A stretch of 64,000 bases of DNA, taken from Halopseudomonas xiamenensis (GTDB lineage Bacteria; Pseudomonadota; Gammaproteobacteria; Pseudomonadales; Pseudomonadaceae). Positions 8,490 to 16,470 of the stretch are shown piece after piece. The stretch lies in the NCBI RefSeq assembly GCF_014219065.1, contig NZ_JACLGO010000008.1, positions 1 through 64,000 on the forward strand, written 5' to 3'. A program made the translations under genes and the position numbers. Each line of letters starts with the position of its first letter. The first letter of the stretch is position 1. A model generated the notes under the pieces. The model saw only the letters and a program-made list of their open reading frames with translations. It was not told the DNA's origin and ran no database searches.

Positions 8490-9167
8490 TCAGTCTTTCT
8501 TGGTTGATATCTGTAGACAGCCAAGCGCCATGGCTACCAGGCTGTTGAGGAATGCCTGTGACTCCAGCTTGTCCGGTACGTCTTCGAGAACAGATCGGAT
8601 CAGGCCGCGCAAGCCTTTTCCCAGAAGATATGCCGCCAATTCCGGATCAGGCACATCGATTTCATGCTCATACATTCTCAGCAGCGGCAGCCACGTTGCA
8701 TCGATGAACTCGCTTGCTGTTTTGTACGGGCCTCTCCACATGCCTAGATGGAAGGCTTCATGGTAGCGCAGGTGAAATGCCTGACACAGATGGAACAACC
8801 GTACTTCTACGCGAATGATATTGGCCAGGATTATGCGTAAGGAGTGAGCCAGCGACAAACCTACTAATGTCTCGCGCATCAGTAGTAACTTCTGAGATTC
8901 TTCATCAAGTATGCGTTCATACAGCAGAGCGACAATCGCATCTTTGTTGGGGAAATACTGATAAATCGACCCTACAGCAACCCCGGATATTTCAGAGATA
9001 CGGGCTACTGTCAGGCCGTCTTCACCTGACTCCTCAAGTATATGTTGGCAAGCTTCTGTGACCGCATCTACCGCAGCGCGAGAGCGCGACTGGGAGGGTT
9101 TTTTTCGCAGAGTAGGCAGTATATGGGCTGGTGGCCAGGTATCTGAAGGAGAAGACTTTTCGGTCAT
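8490..9167 (-). CDS. TetR/AcrR-family transcriptional repressor
   Basis: The 225-residue protein has an N-terminal helix-turn-helix at about residues 51-80 (GLTVARISEISGVAVGSIYQ, then YFPNKDAI), the hallmark of TetR regulators, followed by a helical ligand-binding domain. It has an unusually long, basic leader before the DNA-binding domain. It is transcribed away from the TfdA-type dioxygenase gene, with a 194-base AT-rich divergent region between them that contains a 20-bp palindrome (9201-9220). This is the standard layout of a local repressor that controls both itself and the adjacent operon. Codon use and base composition match the AT-richer cassette to its right rather than the surrounding steroid genes. 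Confidence 0.85.
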   Translation of the reverse strand: MTEKSSPSDTWPPAHILPTLRKKPSQSRSRAAVDAVTEACQHILEESGEDGLTVARISEISGVAVGSIYQYFPNKDAIVALLYERILDEESQKLLLMRETLVGLSLAHSLRIILANIIRVEVRLFHLCQAFHLRYHEAFHLGMWRGPYKTASEFIDATWLPLLRMYEHEIDVPDPELAAYLLGKGLRGLIRSVLEDVPDKLESQAFLNSLVAMALGCLQISTKKD

Positions 9168-9200
9168 GGCTTTAATCCGAGTGCTTGTTCATCTTTTGTC

Positions 9201-9220
9201 TTGACTTTTGTGAATGTCAA
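9201..9220. promoter_or_regulatory. Probable TetR operator
   Basis: TTGACTTTTGTGAATGTCAA has 5-bp perfect arms (TTGAC/GTCAA) and a partly symmetric core. It lies 34 bases from the TetR start codon and about 140 bases ahead of the dioxygenase start, inside the AT-rich divergent promoter region 9168-9361. Assignment to the adjacent TetR protein is inferred from position and symmetry. Confidence 0.55.
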
Positions 9221-9361
9221 TAAAAACAATTGGTTGCGTTTGATTTTTGTTTTCGGGAATGCGAATTCACCTGAACCTGTGATCTGTATACCATGAATTC
9301 GAAAGGCAGGAGAAATTTACACTATGCAGATTCGCAATTAACTGAATATAAGGGGATGACT

Positions 9362-10222
9362 ATGTCGTCATTGCTTAAGGTAAAACCGTTAGGACCTCGT
9401 ATTGGAGCGGAAGTCCGGGATTTCAAATTGGCCGCCTCATCCAAGACGGATATTCTAAAAGAGCTTGAGGTCGGGCTGGTCAAGCATGAAGCCATTGTGC
9501 TCCATGCTCCCGATCTTTCACCGGAAGACCATCTGGATATTGCGAAATATTTTGGTGAAGCAGAAGTACATACCTATTACCCAAACCTGGGGAAGGGTTT
9601 TGAGCAAATTACCATCATTGACTCGAAGTTGGGTGATCGAGCGGATATGTGGCATCACGATGAGAGCTTTTTACCGAGCCCTCCCATTGTGACAATGACT
9701 CATGCACAGGTTCTTCCTCCTTTTGGTGGTGATACCTGTTGGATCAGCATGACCTCTGCTTACGATGCTCTTTCCGAAAAAATGAAGCAATATCTCGAAG
9801 GCCTGCAGGCATGGCATGACATGAATGGGCCTATGACGGATGCCTTGCGCCACAATGTGGTTACCCATGAGCGTTATGTGCAAGTCATACAAAAGGAGCA
9901 GCGACATCTTCATCCGCTGGTCAAGGTACATCCCATAACCGGTCGGAAAGCGCTGTATATCAGCCCGACCTATACCACGCATATTGACGGTCTGCCGGTG
10001 AGCGAAAGCAATGCCATTCTGAACTTCCTGTTCAGTCACTGCCAGGATGTCAACTTCCTGTTCCGTCACCGTTGGAGTGTGGGGGATATGGTGATCTGGG
10101 ACAACCGTAGCGTCATTCATAACGCCATTCTGGACTATAAGCCGCACCAGCGTCGCATGCACAGGGTTTCAGTTTTTCAACGACAAAGTGAAAAACCAAA
10201 CTCAATCAATTCTGGTAACTGA
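9362..10222 (+). CDS. TauD/TfdA-family Fe(II)/2-oxoglutarate-dependent dioxygenase
   Basis: The 286-residue protein has the facial-triad signature: His98-x-Asp100 in WHHDESF and a distal His253 in SVIHNAILDY, with the 2-oxoglutarate-binding arginine in RRMHR (264-268). Family members hydroxylate a carbon next to a leaving group, as in taurine or 2,4-D breakdown. I prefer the ATG at 9362 because AAGGGG lies 6 bases upstream; ATG 9356 overlaps that site and ATG 9293 has none. It is the first gene of a three-gene unit with a class II aldolase and a 2-hydroxyacid dehydrogenase. Its base composition is clearly lower in GC than its neighbours (25 of 60 bases at 9541-9600), which suggests acquisition by transfer. 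The substrate is unknown. Confidence 0.85.
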   Translation: MSSLLKVKPLGPRIGAEVRDFKLAASSKTDILKELEVGLVKHEAIVLHAPDLSPEDHLDIAKYFGEAEVHTYYPNLGKGFEQITIIDSKLGDRADMWHHDESFLPSPPIVTMTHAQVLPPFGGDTCWISMTSAYDALSEKMKQYLEGLQAWHDMNGPMTDALRHNVVTHERYVQVIQKEQRHLHPLVKVHPITGRKALYISPTYTTHIDGLPVSESNAILNFLFSHCQDVNFLFRHRWSVGDMVIWDNRSVIHNAILDYKPHQRRMHRVSVFQRQSEKPNSINSGN

Positions 10223-10227
10223 GGCGC

Positions 10228-10998
10228 ATGATGAATACTGATATCAATACTGAGCTTTTGAAGAAATATGCACCCATGAAGGGGCGCTATCAACTGCTGC
10301 CAGACTTGACCCCCCGGCAGAGCATGGCACTTCTCTGTCGGGTTCTGTATCGCGAAGGTTATAACGATCATATTGCCGGGCATATCACCTGTCGACAGCT
10401 CGATGGCTCCTACCTGGCGAATCCCTGGGAGCTGACTTGGGGTGAATTGACGGCCTCGGATATCTTGCGTCTCGATTCTGGGGGGCGGGTGATTGAGGGA
10501 GACTGGAATATCACTCCAGCCATCAACCTGCATATGGATATCCATGCCGCGCGACATGATGTCAATGTGGTGATTCATAATCACCCTAAATGGAGTTCTG
10601 TCTGGTCCGCAGTTGGCCGTATTCCACCAGTGTATGACCAGACCTCCGCCATGGTGGATAGTGATCCGGTGTTCTACGACGAATACCGGGGTACCGTCGA
10701 AGATGGGGCGGCGGGTCGTGCTGCAGCAAATGCATTGGGGTCGCATAAATGGGCGTTGTTGGCCAATCACGGTGTGTTGCTGGTGGCCAATGGCATACGC
10801 CAGGCGCATCTGCGAGCCGTCACGCTGGAATGGCGTGCCCGCCTGGCATGGCGTGTAGAAACACTGGGGGATGGCAGCCCGCTGCCCGCATCGGTCGCAG
10901 CGGACATTGGTCGCCGTACCGACTCCAATGGCTTCCCCTTCTTGTGGGAAGCCATGGCGCGGGAAGAGATCCGCCGCGATCCCAGCGTTCTGGAGTGA
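10228..10998 (+). CDS. Class II aldolase/adducin-family protein
   Basis: The 256-residue protein carries zinc-ligand histidines in IHNHP (His117 and His119) and a third in ANHG (His181), as in L-fuculose-phosphate aldolase-type enzymes. The usual phosphate-binding pattern is not clear, so a non-phosphorylated substrate or a decarboxylase/lyase role is possible. It starts 5 bases after the dioxygenase stop and is translationally coupled or nearly so. With the flanking dioxygenase and 2-hydroxyacid dehydrogenase it looks like a short pathway in which a hydroxylated product is cleaved to a 2-oxo or 2-hydroxy acid, which is then reduced or oxidised. That pathway is inference. Confidence 0.8.
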   Translation: MMNTDINTELLKKYAPMKGRYQLLPDLTPRQSMALLCRVLYREGYNDHIAGHITCRQLDGSYLANPWELTWGELTASDILRLDSGGRVIEGDWNITPAINLHMDIHAARHDVNVVIHNHPKWSSVWSAVGRIPPVYDQTSAMVDSDPVFYDEYRGTVEDGAAGRAAANALGSHKWALLANHGVLLVANGIRQAHLRAVTLEWRARLAWRVETLGDGSPLPASVAADIGRRTDSNGFPFLWEAMAREEIRRDPSVLE

Positions 10999-11041
10999 AG
11001 GCGATGGACATGCTGAGACGGATTGTTTGGGAGCACAGGTG

Positions 11042-11953
11042 ATGGGAAAGCCTGATTTGTTGCTGGTTACGCCCCTGCCGCCTAGCTGGCATGACGGGCT
11101 CAGCCAACTGTTCGAATGTCATGATCTTGCCTTGCTTACTGCAGCTGAACTGGAAGGGGTGGCTCGTCGCGTGCGTGGTGTGGTGGCAAGTGCCAAGTCC
11201 GTAGTGACGGATGAGCTGATCGGTTATTTGCCAGCGCTGGAAATCATCGCCGTGATTGGAGTCGGCCTGGATGGTATCGATACTCGATCTGCGGCCAGGA
11301 GGGATATCCGAGTGTGCAACACCCCCTCTGTTTCCACGGAAGATATAGCGGATTTTGCATGGGCCTTATTATTGGCATCCGCGCGTCAGGTGGTACATGC
11401 GGATCAGTTTGTTCGCTGCGGCCAGTGGAGTCTCGGGCAGCATCCGCTCACGCTCCGGGTGTCCGGTCAGCGGCTGGGTATCGTTGGCCTGGGATGTATT
11501 GGACGGGCTGTGGCCGAGCGTGCCAAGGCCTTCGGTATGCAGATCGCTTATACGGGCCGTAACCGTAAAGAGGACGTGCCTTACCAATGGTACGACAGGG
11601 TAGCGACGCTGGCGCGAGACGTGGATTTCCTGGTGGTTTGCGTCTCAGGAGGAGAATCGACCCGTGCGTTGATCGATGCCGAGGTGCTGCTTGCGCTGGG
11701 GCCCAAAGGCGTCTTGGTCAACGTTGCTCGGGGGGCCGTGATCGACGAGCAGGCGCTTGTTGAAGCGCTGCAGCAACGTGTCCTTGCTGCGGCTGGGTTG
11801 GATGTGTTCTGGGATGAGCCGCAGGTGCCCGAGGCGTTGCTATCGCTAAGCAATGTTGTACTTGCCCCGCATATGGCCAGCATGACGGAACAGTCTTTGC
11901 GGGCGATGTTCGAGCAGACACTGACTGCATTGACCGAGAGTCTCTGTGACTAA
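11042..11953 (+). CDS. D-isomer-specific 2-hydroxyacid dehydrogenase
   Basis: The 303-residue NAD(P)-dependent dehydrogenase has the Rossmann motif GLGCIG (149-154) and the family's catalytic triad Arg230 (VNVARGA), Glu259 (FWDEP) and His277 (APHMAS). The sequence resembles glyoxylate/hydroxypyruvate reductases and phosphoglycerate dehydrogenase-like enzymes. I set the start at ATG 11042 (MGKPDLL), preceded by ACAGGTG. It is the last gene of the cassette that begins at 9362, and GC content rises towards its 3' end. The natural substrate cannot be read from the sequence. Confidence 0.85.
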   Translation: MGKPDLLLVTPLPPSWHDGLSQLFECHDLALLTAAELEGVARRVRGVVASAKSVVTDELIGYLPALEIIAVIGVGLDGIDTRSAARRDIRVCNTPSVSTEDIADFAWALLLASARQVVHADQFVRCGQWSLGQHPLTLRVSGQRLGIVGLGCIGRAVAERAKAFGMQIAYTGRNRKEDVPYQWYDRVATLARDVDFLVVCVSGGESTRALIDAEVLLALGPKGVLVNVARGAVIDEQALVEALQQRVLAAAGLDVFWDEPQVPEALLSLSNVVLAPHMASMTEQSLRAMFEQTLTALTESLCD

Positions 11954-11973
11954 CGCTGATCATCAGACCCCTA

Positions 11974-12015
11974 GTCCAAGTGAGGGATGTAGGGCTGCCA
12001 GCATAGCGCGAAGAT
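11974..12015 (+). promoter_or_regulatory. Weak operator/promoter site C upstream of kshA
   Basis: GTCCAAGTGAGG (11974-11985) keeps the left GTCC and the following GATGTAG (11986-11992) but has lost the right GGAC arm. After 24 bases comes GAAGAT (12010-12015), a poor -10. The kshA start codon is 120 bases further on. The rest of the interval 11954-12134 shows no gene. Confidence 0.4.
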
Positions 12016-12134
12016 CCCCTATATCGGATGTGGTTTTCCGACAGGTTCATGCCGTCGCAGTGCAAGGGCGCAGACATAGTGGCTGGACCGAGCCGTGCAG
12101 AAAACTATAACAACGCTCAGTGAGGATCAGAATC

Positions 12135-13175
12135 ATGAATCAGATGATCGAAATCAAACCGGTGGCGGAGACTGCGGAATACCGCTATGCCCGCGGCTGG
12201 CACTGCCTTGGCGAGGCCCAGAGCTATCGCGACGGCAAGTTGCATACCCTGAACATCTTCGGCACCCGGCTGCTGGCCTTCGTCGGCAAGAATGACGAGA
12301 TCGCAGTGCTCGACGCCTACTGCCCGCACATGGGCGCGGACCTGTCCCAGGGTGAGCTGGTCGATGGCAAGGTGGTCTGTCCGTTCCACCATTGGGCCTT
12401 CGATGCCAGTGGCCGCTGCGCCGAGATCCCCTATTGCAAGCGTATCCCGCCCAAGGCCAAGACCCGCAAGTGGCTGACCTGCGAGGTCAACCGCCTGTTG
12501 TTCGTCTGGCACAACCCTGAAGGTCTGCCGCCGGCCGAAGGCGTCGAGATCCCCTACCTGCCGGAAATCGACAGCGACGAGTGGGACGATGACTGGCACC
12601 TGGACCTGATGATCATCGACACTCACCCTCGCGAGTTGGTGGACAACCTGGTCGATGCCCAGCATTTCGGCCCGGTGCATGGCGCGCCGACCAAGTACTT
12701 CCGCAATACCTTCCAGGGGCATATCGGTACCCAGGAGTTCCATGGCGATTCCGAGCGCCTGGGTGGTGATCTGGTGGCCGAGTCGGCCTACTACGGTCCG
12801 GCCACCCACTTCACGCGGATGCGTGCCGAGTATGACGGGCTGGTGGTGGAGTCGATCCTGCTCAACTGCCATGTGCCGATTGGCCCGCGCCAGTTCGAGC
12901 TGCGTTTTGGCGTGCTGGTCAAGAAGGTTCCCGGCTGGACCGAGGAGCAGAACAGGGCGCTGGCGCTGGAGTACGTGCAGAACAACCGCACCTCGTTCTA
13001 CCAGGACGTGGATATCTGGAGCACCAAGCGGCCGGTGGACAACCCGGTGCTGGCCGAAGGGGATGGTCCCATCTACCAGTTGCGCGAGTGGTACGGCCAG
13101 TTCTACATCGACGAGGCAGAGGTGCCGCAGGAGATGAAGGAGTTCCGCGAGTTCATCGTGGTTGATGAGAAGTAA
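12135..13175 (+). CDS. kshA: Rieske oxygenase, 3-ketosteroid 9-alpha-hydroxylase oxygenase-like
   Basis: The 346-residue ring-hydroxylating oxygenase has a Rieske [2Fe-2S] site formed by Cys63-x-His65 and Cys82-x2-His85 (CPHM and CPFHHW). The mononuclear iron site is built on NLVDAQHFGPVHG, with His177 and His182. The single-subunit length and these motif forms fit KshA-type steroid hydroxylases, which hydroxylate C9 of androstenediones and so open ring B together with KstD. The ATG at 12135 has GAGGA 8 bases upstream. Its likely electron donor is the KshB-like reductase at 32588, 20 kb away; splitting them is unusual but not unique. It stands alone, closed by a terminator at 13195. A related Rieske enzyme acting on another hydrophobic substrate cannot be excluded. 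Confidence 0.75.
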   Translation: MNQMIEIKPVAETAEYRYARGWHCLGEAQSYRDGKLHTLNIFGTRLLAFVGKNDEIAVLDAYCPHMGADLSQGELVDGKVVCPFHHWAFDASGRCAEIPYCKRIPPKAKTRKWLTCEVNRLLFVWHNPEGLPPAEGVEIPYLPEIDSDEWDDDWHLDLMIIDTHPRELVDNLVDAQHFGPVHGAPTKYFRNTFQGHIGTQEFHGDSERLGGDLVAESAYYGPATHFTRMRAEYDGLVVESILLNCHVPIGPRQFELRFGVLVKKVPGWTEEQNRALALEYVQNNRTSFYQDVDIWSTKRPVDNPVLAEGDGPIYQLREWYGQFYIDEAEVPQEMKEFREFIVVDEK

Positions 13176-13194
13176 GATCCGCTGGCTACGCAAG

Positions 13195-13224
13195 AACCGC
13201 TCTTTCGGAGCGGTTTTTGCTTTT
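13195..13224 (+). terminator. Intrinsic terminator after kshA
   Basis: AACCGCTC (13195-13202) pairs with GAGCGGTT (13208-13215) around a five-base loop, followed by TTTGCTTTT. It ends only five bases before the operator of the next unit. Confidence 0.85.
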
Positions 13225-13229
13225 CTGCC

Positions 13230-13271
13230 GTCCAAACGGACGATGTGACTGCCCGGCGGCACCTCTACTCT
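13230..13271 (+). promoter_or_regulatory. Operator/promoter site D upstream of the Cache-EthD-amidase-hsdA unit
   Basis: GTCCAAACGGAC (13230-13241) has perfect GTCC/GGAC arms, followed by GATGTG. After exactly 24 bases comes TACTCT (13266-13271). The start codon of the Cache-domain gene is 33 bases further on. Confidence 0.75.
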
Positions 13272-13304
13272 GGGGCTTACCCTGTGACGGATCGGGAGTT
13301 GCCG

Positions 13305-14171
13305 ATGATAACAATGAAAAAGTGGCTGGCCGGCGGTCTGCTGGTATCAGTTCTGTTCTGTAGCGCGCTGGTTGCCGCTACTGCCATCACCGCCAAGAGC
13401 GATGAAGAACGGGTCCGGGCCCTGCTGGAGCGGGCGGTGGCCTATTACCAGGAGCAGGGCGAGCGGGCCTTCGCCGCCTTCAGCCGGGTAGGCCAGTTTT
13501 CCGAGGACGACCTGTACGTATTCGTGGTTGATCGCAATGGCACCATGCTGGCCAGTGGCGGTCCCTCGCGCAAGCTGATCGGGCGGGATATATCACCGCT
13601 ACTGGATGATCAACTGCAGCTGGGCTTCGAGGCGGTGCTGGCGCAACCGCAGACCGGCAGCATCCAGCAGGGCGAGTATCGCTGGACCAACTGGCGGCAG
13701 GGCCGGGTTGAGCGCAAGAAGGCTTTCTATCAGATCCTTGATGCCCACATCATTGCTGTCGGCTACTACCTGCCACGTGCCACGCCGGCTGATGCGCGCA
13801 ATATGCTGGAGCGGGTGGTCGCCGCGCTGGGCGATGATGCCGAGCAGACCATAGGGCTGATAAACCAGCTGGATTCGCAGTTCTATCAGGACGACACCTA
13901 TCCGGTGATCATCGATAGCGATACCGGGCGTTTCGTTGCCCATGGCTACAATCATGGCCTGGTCGGCAGTCGTTTCGACACTATCGATGATAATGCCGGT
14001 GAGCCTTTGGGAGCACCGCTGCTCAAACAGATGGAAAACCGCGATACCGGTGAATTCCAGTATCAATGGCGCAACCCAGCTACCCAGCAGGTGGAAAGCA
14101 AGACAGCCTTCATCCAGCGGGTGGGCCGTTATCTGGTGCTGGTGGGCTGGTATAGCGATACTGTGCAATGA
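13305..14171 (+). CDS. Periplasmic/membrane-anchored Cache-domain protein
   Basis: The 288-residue protein has an N-terminal hydrophobic segment (about residues 5-25) and two tandem Cache-like units. Each has the strand pattern seen in small-molecule sensors: YVFVVDRNGTMLASGG in the first and TYPVIIDSDTGRFVAHG in the second, each ending in a K-x-AF-(Y/I)Q pattern. No kinase, HAMP or methyl-accepting domain follows, so it is a stand-alone ligand-binding module. The ATG at 13305 has GGGAG 6 bases upstream. It leads an operon with EthD, amidase and hsdA genes and carries the shared operator. Presenting a substrate to a membrane partner is a guess. Confidence 0.65.
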   Translation: MITMKKWLAGGLLVSVLFCSALVAATAITAKSDEERVRALLERAVAYYQEQGERAFAAFSRVGQFSEDDLYVFVVDRNGTMLASGGPSRKLIGRDISPLLDDQLQLGFEAVLAQPQTGSIQQGEYRWTNWRQGRVERKKAFYQILDAHIIAVGYYLPRATPADARNMLERVVAALGDDAEQTIGLINQLDSQFYQDDTYPVIIDSDTGRFVAHGYNHGLVGSRFDTIDDNAGEPLGAPLLKQMENRDTGEFQYQWRNPATQQVESKTAFIQRVGRYLVLVGWYSDTVQ

Positions 14172-14197
14172 CAGCGGTGGCTGTCCAAGGACATACG

Positions 14198-14839
14198 ATG
14201 AAAGCAGTTTCCCTGGTGACGCGGCGCGCCGGCCTGGATCGCGCCGGGTTTCGAGACTATTACGAAACCAGACATTGCTGGCTGGCCATGCAGCATTTTC
14301 CCTTTCTAGGTTACACCCGTAATCATCTGCTGGATCATCCGGAACTGGATTTTGATTGCATCAGCGAGTTCGAGGCGCCCGAGCAGATGGCCAAAATCGA
14401 CGTAATGGCTTCCCGCTCCCGGCAACTGGTATCGGCTGACGAATTGCAATTCATGGACCCGCAGCGGATTCGGATAGCATCAGTCCGGCCCCACACCTTG
14501 ATCGCAGCGACCGATGCCAGTACCGGGCAAGCACTGCACAGCCACGTGCTGTTGCTGGAACAGGAGCAGGATCAACTGCTGGAGAGATTACGGCAACTGG
14601 CTCGGAACCTGGCTGGCAAAGCTGATGCGCCCTGCGCGATGCGTCTGGACCTGCTGGACAATGACCCGCGTTGTCCGCTGCCGTGCAATGCGCTGCTGTG
14701 GCTGGATTGGCTTGATCAGGATGTAATATTGCCAGCCGCGCTGGAACAGCTGCCGGGATACAAGGTAGCACTGCGGATCGAGCGTTGCAGTACTCCGCTG
14801 GCTGAGTTGCAGGATAGATTCGTGGCGTTCCAGCCGTAA
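14198..14839 (+). CDS. EthD-domain protein (dimeric alpha-beta barrel)
   Basis: The 213-residue protein has the EthD/dimeric-barrel pattern at its N-terminus: FRDYYETRHCWLAMQHFPFLGYTRNHL, read in two halves around the conserved RDYYxxRH. A second, weaker repeat of the fold may occupy residues 105-213. I prefer ATG 14198, with AAGGA 7 bases upstream; ATG 14168 overlaps the preceding stop. EthD proteins accompany oxidative degradation clusters and some are small isomerases or lyases, but the activity here is unknown. It is the second gene of the operon that starts at 13305. Confidence 0.65.
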   Translation: MKAVSLVTRRAGLDRAGFRDYYETRHCWLAMQHFPFLGYTRNHLLDHPELDFDCISEFEAPEQMAKIDVMASRSRQLVSADELQFMDPQRIRIASVRPHTLIAATDASTGQALHSHVLLLEQEQDQLLERLRQLARNLAGKADAPCAMRLDLLDNDPRCPLPCNALLWLDWLDQDVILPAALEQLPGYKVALRIERCSTPLAELQDRFVAFQP

Positions 14840-14859
14840 CAATAAAGTGGGGAGAAACA

Positions 14860-16383
14860 ATGATGTCTGGCATCACACGTCGACAGGTTCTACAGGGAGC
14901 TGCTGGCCTGGCCGCTGGCCTGGTGCTCAACTTGCGCGTTCCGGCGGCGATGGCCGCATCGGGTATGCGCTTTGACGAATACCGCCGCTGCGATGCGCTG
15001 GAGCTGGCGCGCCTGGTGCGTGAGGGGCAGGTCAGTGCCAGCGAGCTGCTGGAGCTGGCCATCGCCCGTACCGAGCAGGTCAACCCCAGCATCAACGCCG
15101 TGGTTACCAGACACTATGACGCCGCACGCAGGCTGGCCGGCTCGACCATCCCCGATGGTCCCTTCCGTGGCGTACCCTTCCTGCTCAAGGACCTGGGCAT
15201 CAGCATGGCCGATACCGTCACCACCCATGGCTCGCGCTTTTTCCGCGAGGCCACGGCGGCAGCGGATGACCTGTATGTGCGCAGGGCACGGCAGGCCGGG
15301 TTGGTGATCTTCGGCAAGACCAACAGCCCGGAGTTCGGCAACAACCCGTCCACGGAGGGCACTCTGTTCGGTGATACGCGCAACCCATGGAACCTCGAGC
15401 ACAGCGCCGGAGGTTCCTCCGGTGGCGCGGCGGCGGCAGTGGCGGCAGGTATCCTGCCGGTGGCCCACGCCACCGATGGCGGCGGCTCGATCCGCCTGCC
15501 GGCATCCTCCTGCGGCCTGTTCGGCCTCAAGCCGAGCCGCGACCTGGTGCCGATCGGCAAGGGTCCGGGGGAGGCAGCCGGGCTGCTGTCGGCACAGCAT
15601 GTGATCAGCCGCAGCGTGAGGGACTCGGCGGCGATGCTCGACGTGCTGGCCTGGGACAACCTGGGGCACGGCTTCGCCGGTGCCGGGCAGGGCTCCTATG
15701 CCGGGCAGCTGCAGCAGGCGCCGGGGCGCTTGCGTATCGCGCTGATGCGCCGACCGCTGCTGGATATGCCGGTGGACCAGGTATGCCTGGACGCGCTGGA
15801 GGATACGGTTCGGTTGTGTGAGGAACTGGGCCACGAGGTGGTCGAGGCGGTTCCCGGGGTGGACATGCAGGCGGCCATGCAGGCCTCCGGTACCCTCAGT
15901 GTCGCCAGCCTGGCCGAACGCATCGCCAGGCGCGAGGCGCAACTGGGGCGGGCCGTCGGCGCCGATGACCTGGAGCCGGTGAACCTGGAGATGCTGGAGT
16001 GGGGACGGCAGGTCAGTGCGGTGGATTACATGCGCGCCCAGGAAGGGCTGCGCCAGACTGCGCGCGACATGGCCAGCTTCATGGAGGATTTCGACCTGGT
16101 ACTCAGCCCGACCATGACCTGGGCGCCACCGCCGCTGGGCGTGGTGGACATGGATCTGCCGCTGCAGGAGTTCGGCCCGCTGGCCACCCGCAGCTCGGTA
16201 TTCACCACCTTGTACAACATCACCGGCCAGCCGGCGATGTCGGTGCCGCTGTACTGGAGCACCGAGGGCCTGCCGATCGGCGTGATGTTCGCCGGCCGCT
16301 TCGGCGCTGAACGGACCCTGCTGCGGCTGGCCGGCCAGCTGGAACAGGCCCGGCCCTGGTTCGATCGCCTGCCTCCGGTCTGA
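14860..16383 (+). CDS. Amidase-signature hydrolase with Tat-type leader
   Basis: The 507-residue amidase has the Ser-cisSer-Lys triad visible: Lys110 (PFLLKD), cis-Ser186 in AGGSSGG and the nucleophile Ser210 in DGGGSIR. The N-terminus has a twin-arginine leader pattern (TRRQVLQG followed by a hydrophobic stretch and an Ala-rich cut site near residue 33), so export is likely. GGGGAG lies 5 bases before ATG 14860. In a steroid operon an exported amidase could release glycine or taurine from conjugated bile acids, but known bile salt hydrolases belong to a different fold, so this is only a hypothesis. It is followed by hsdA after 87 bases containing a hairpin. Confidence 0.8.
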   Translation: MMSGITRRQVLQGAAGLAAGLVLNLRVPAAMAASGMRFDEYRRCDALELARLVREGQVSASELLELAIARTEQVNPSINAVVTRHYDAARRLAGSTIPDGPFRGVPFLLKDLGISMADTVTTHGSRFFREATAAADDLYVRRARQAGLVIFGKTNSPEFGNNPSTEGTLFGDTRNPWNLEHSAGGSSGGAAAAVAAGILPVAHATDGGGSIRLPASSCGLFGLKPSRDLVPIGKGPGEAAGLLSAQHVISRSVRDSAAMLDVLAWDNLGHGFAGAGQGSYAGQLQQAPGRLRIALMRRPLLDMPVDQVCLDALEDTVRLCEELGHEVVEAVPGVDMQAAMQASGTLSVASLAERIARREAQLGRAVGADDLEPVNLEMLEWGRQVSAVDYMRAQEGLRQTARDMASFMEDFDLVLSPTMTWAPPPLGVVDMDLPLQEFGPLATRSSVFTTLYNITGQPAMSVPLYWSTEGLPIGVMFAGRFGAERTLLRLAGQLEQARPWFDRLPPV

Positions 16384-16412
16384 TACCGGCGCAGCGCATG
16401 CTTTACCCGCTA

Positions 16413-16441
16413 TCCGGCTGGCAGTTGTGCGGCCAGCCGGA
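16413..16441 (+). other. Stem-loop between amidase and hsdA genes
   Basis: TCCGGCTGGC (16413-16422) is perfectly complementary to GCCAGCCGGA (16432-16441) around a 9-base loop. No T-tract follows, so it may be an attenuator or an mRNA-processing/stability element rather than a terminator. Confidence 0.6.
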
Positions 16442-16470
16442 CCCATCACAGTCATGACAGGAGTTTACCC

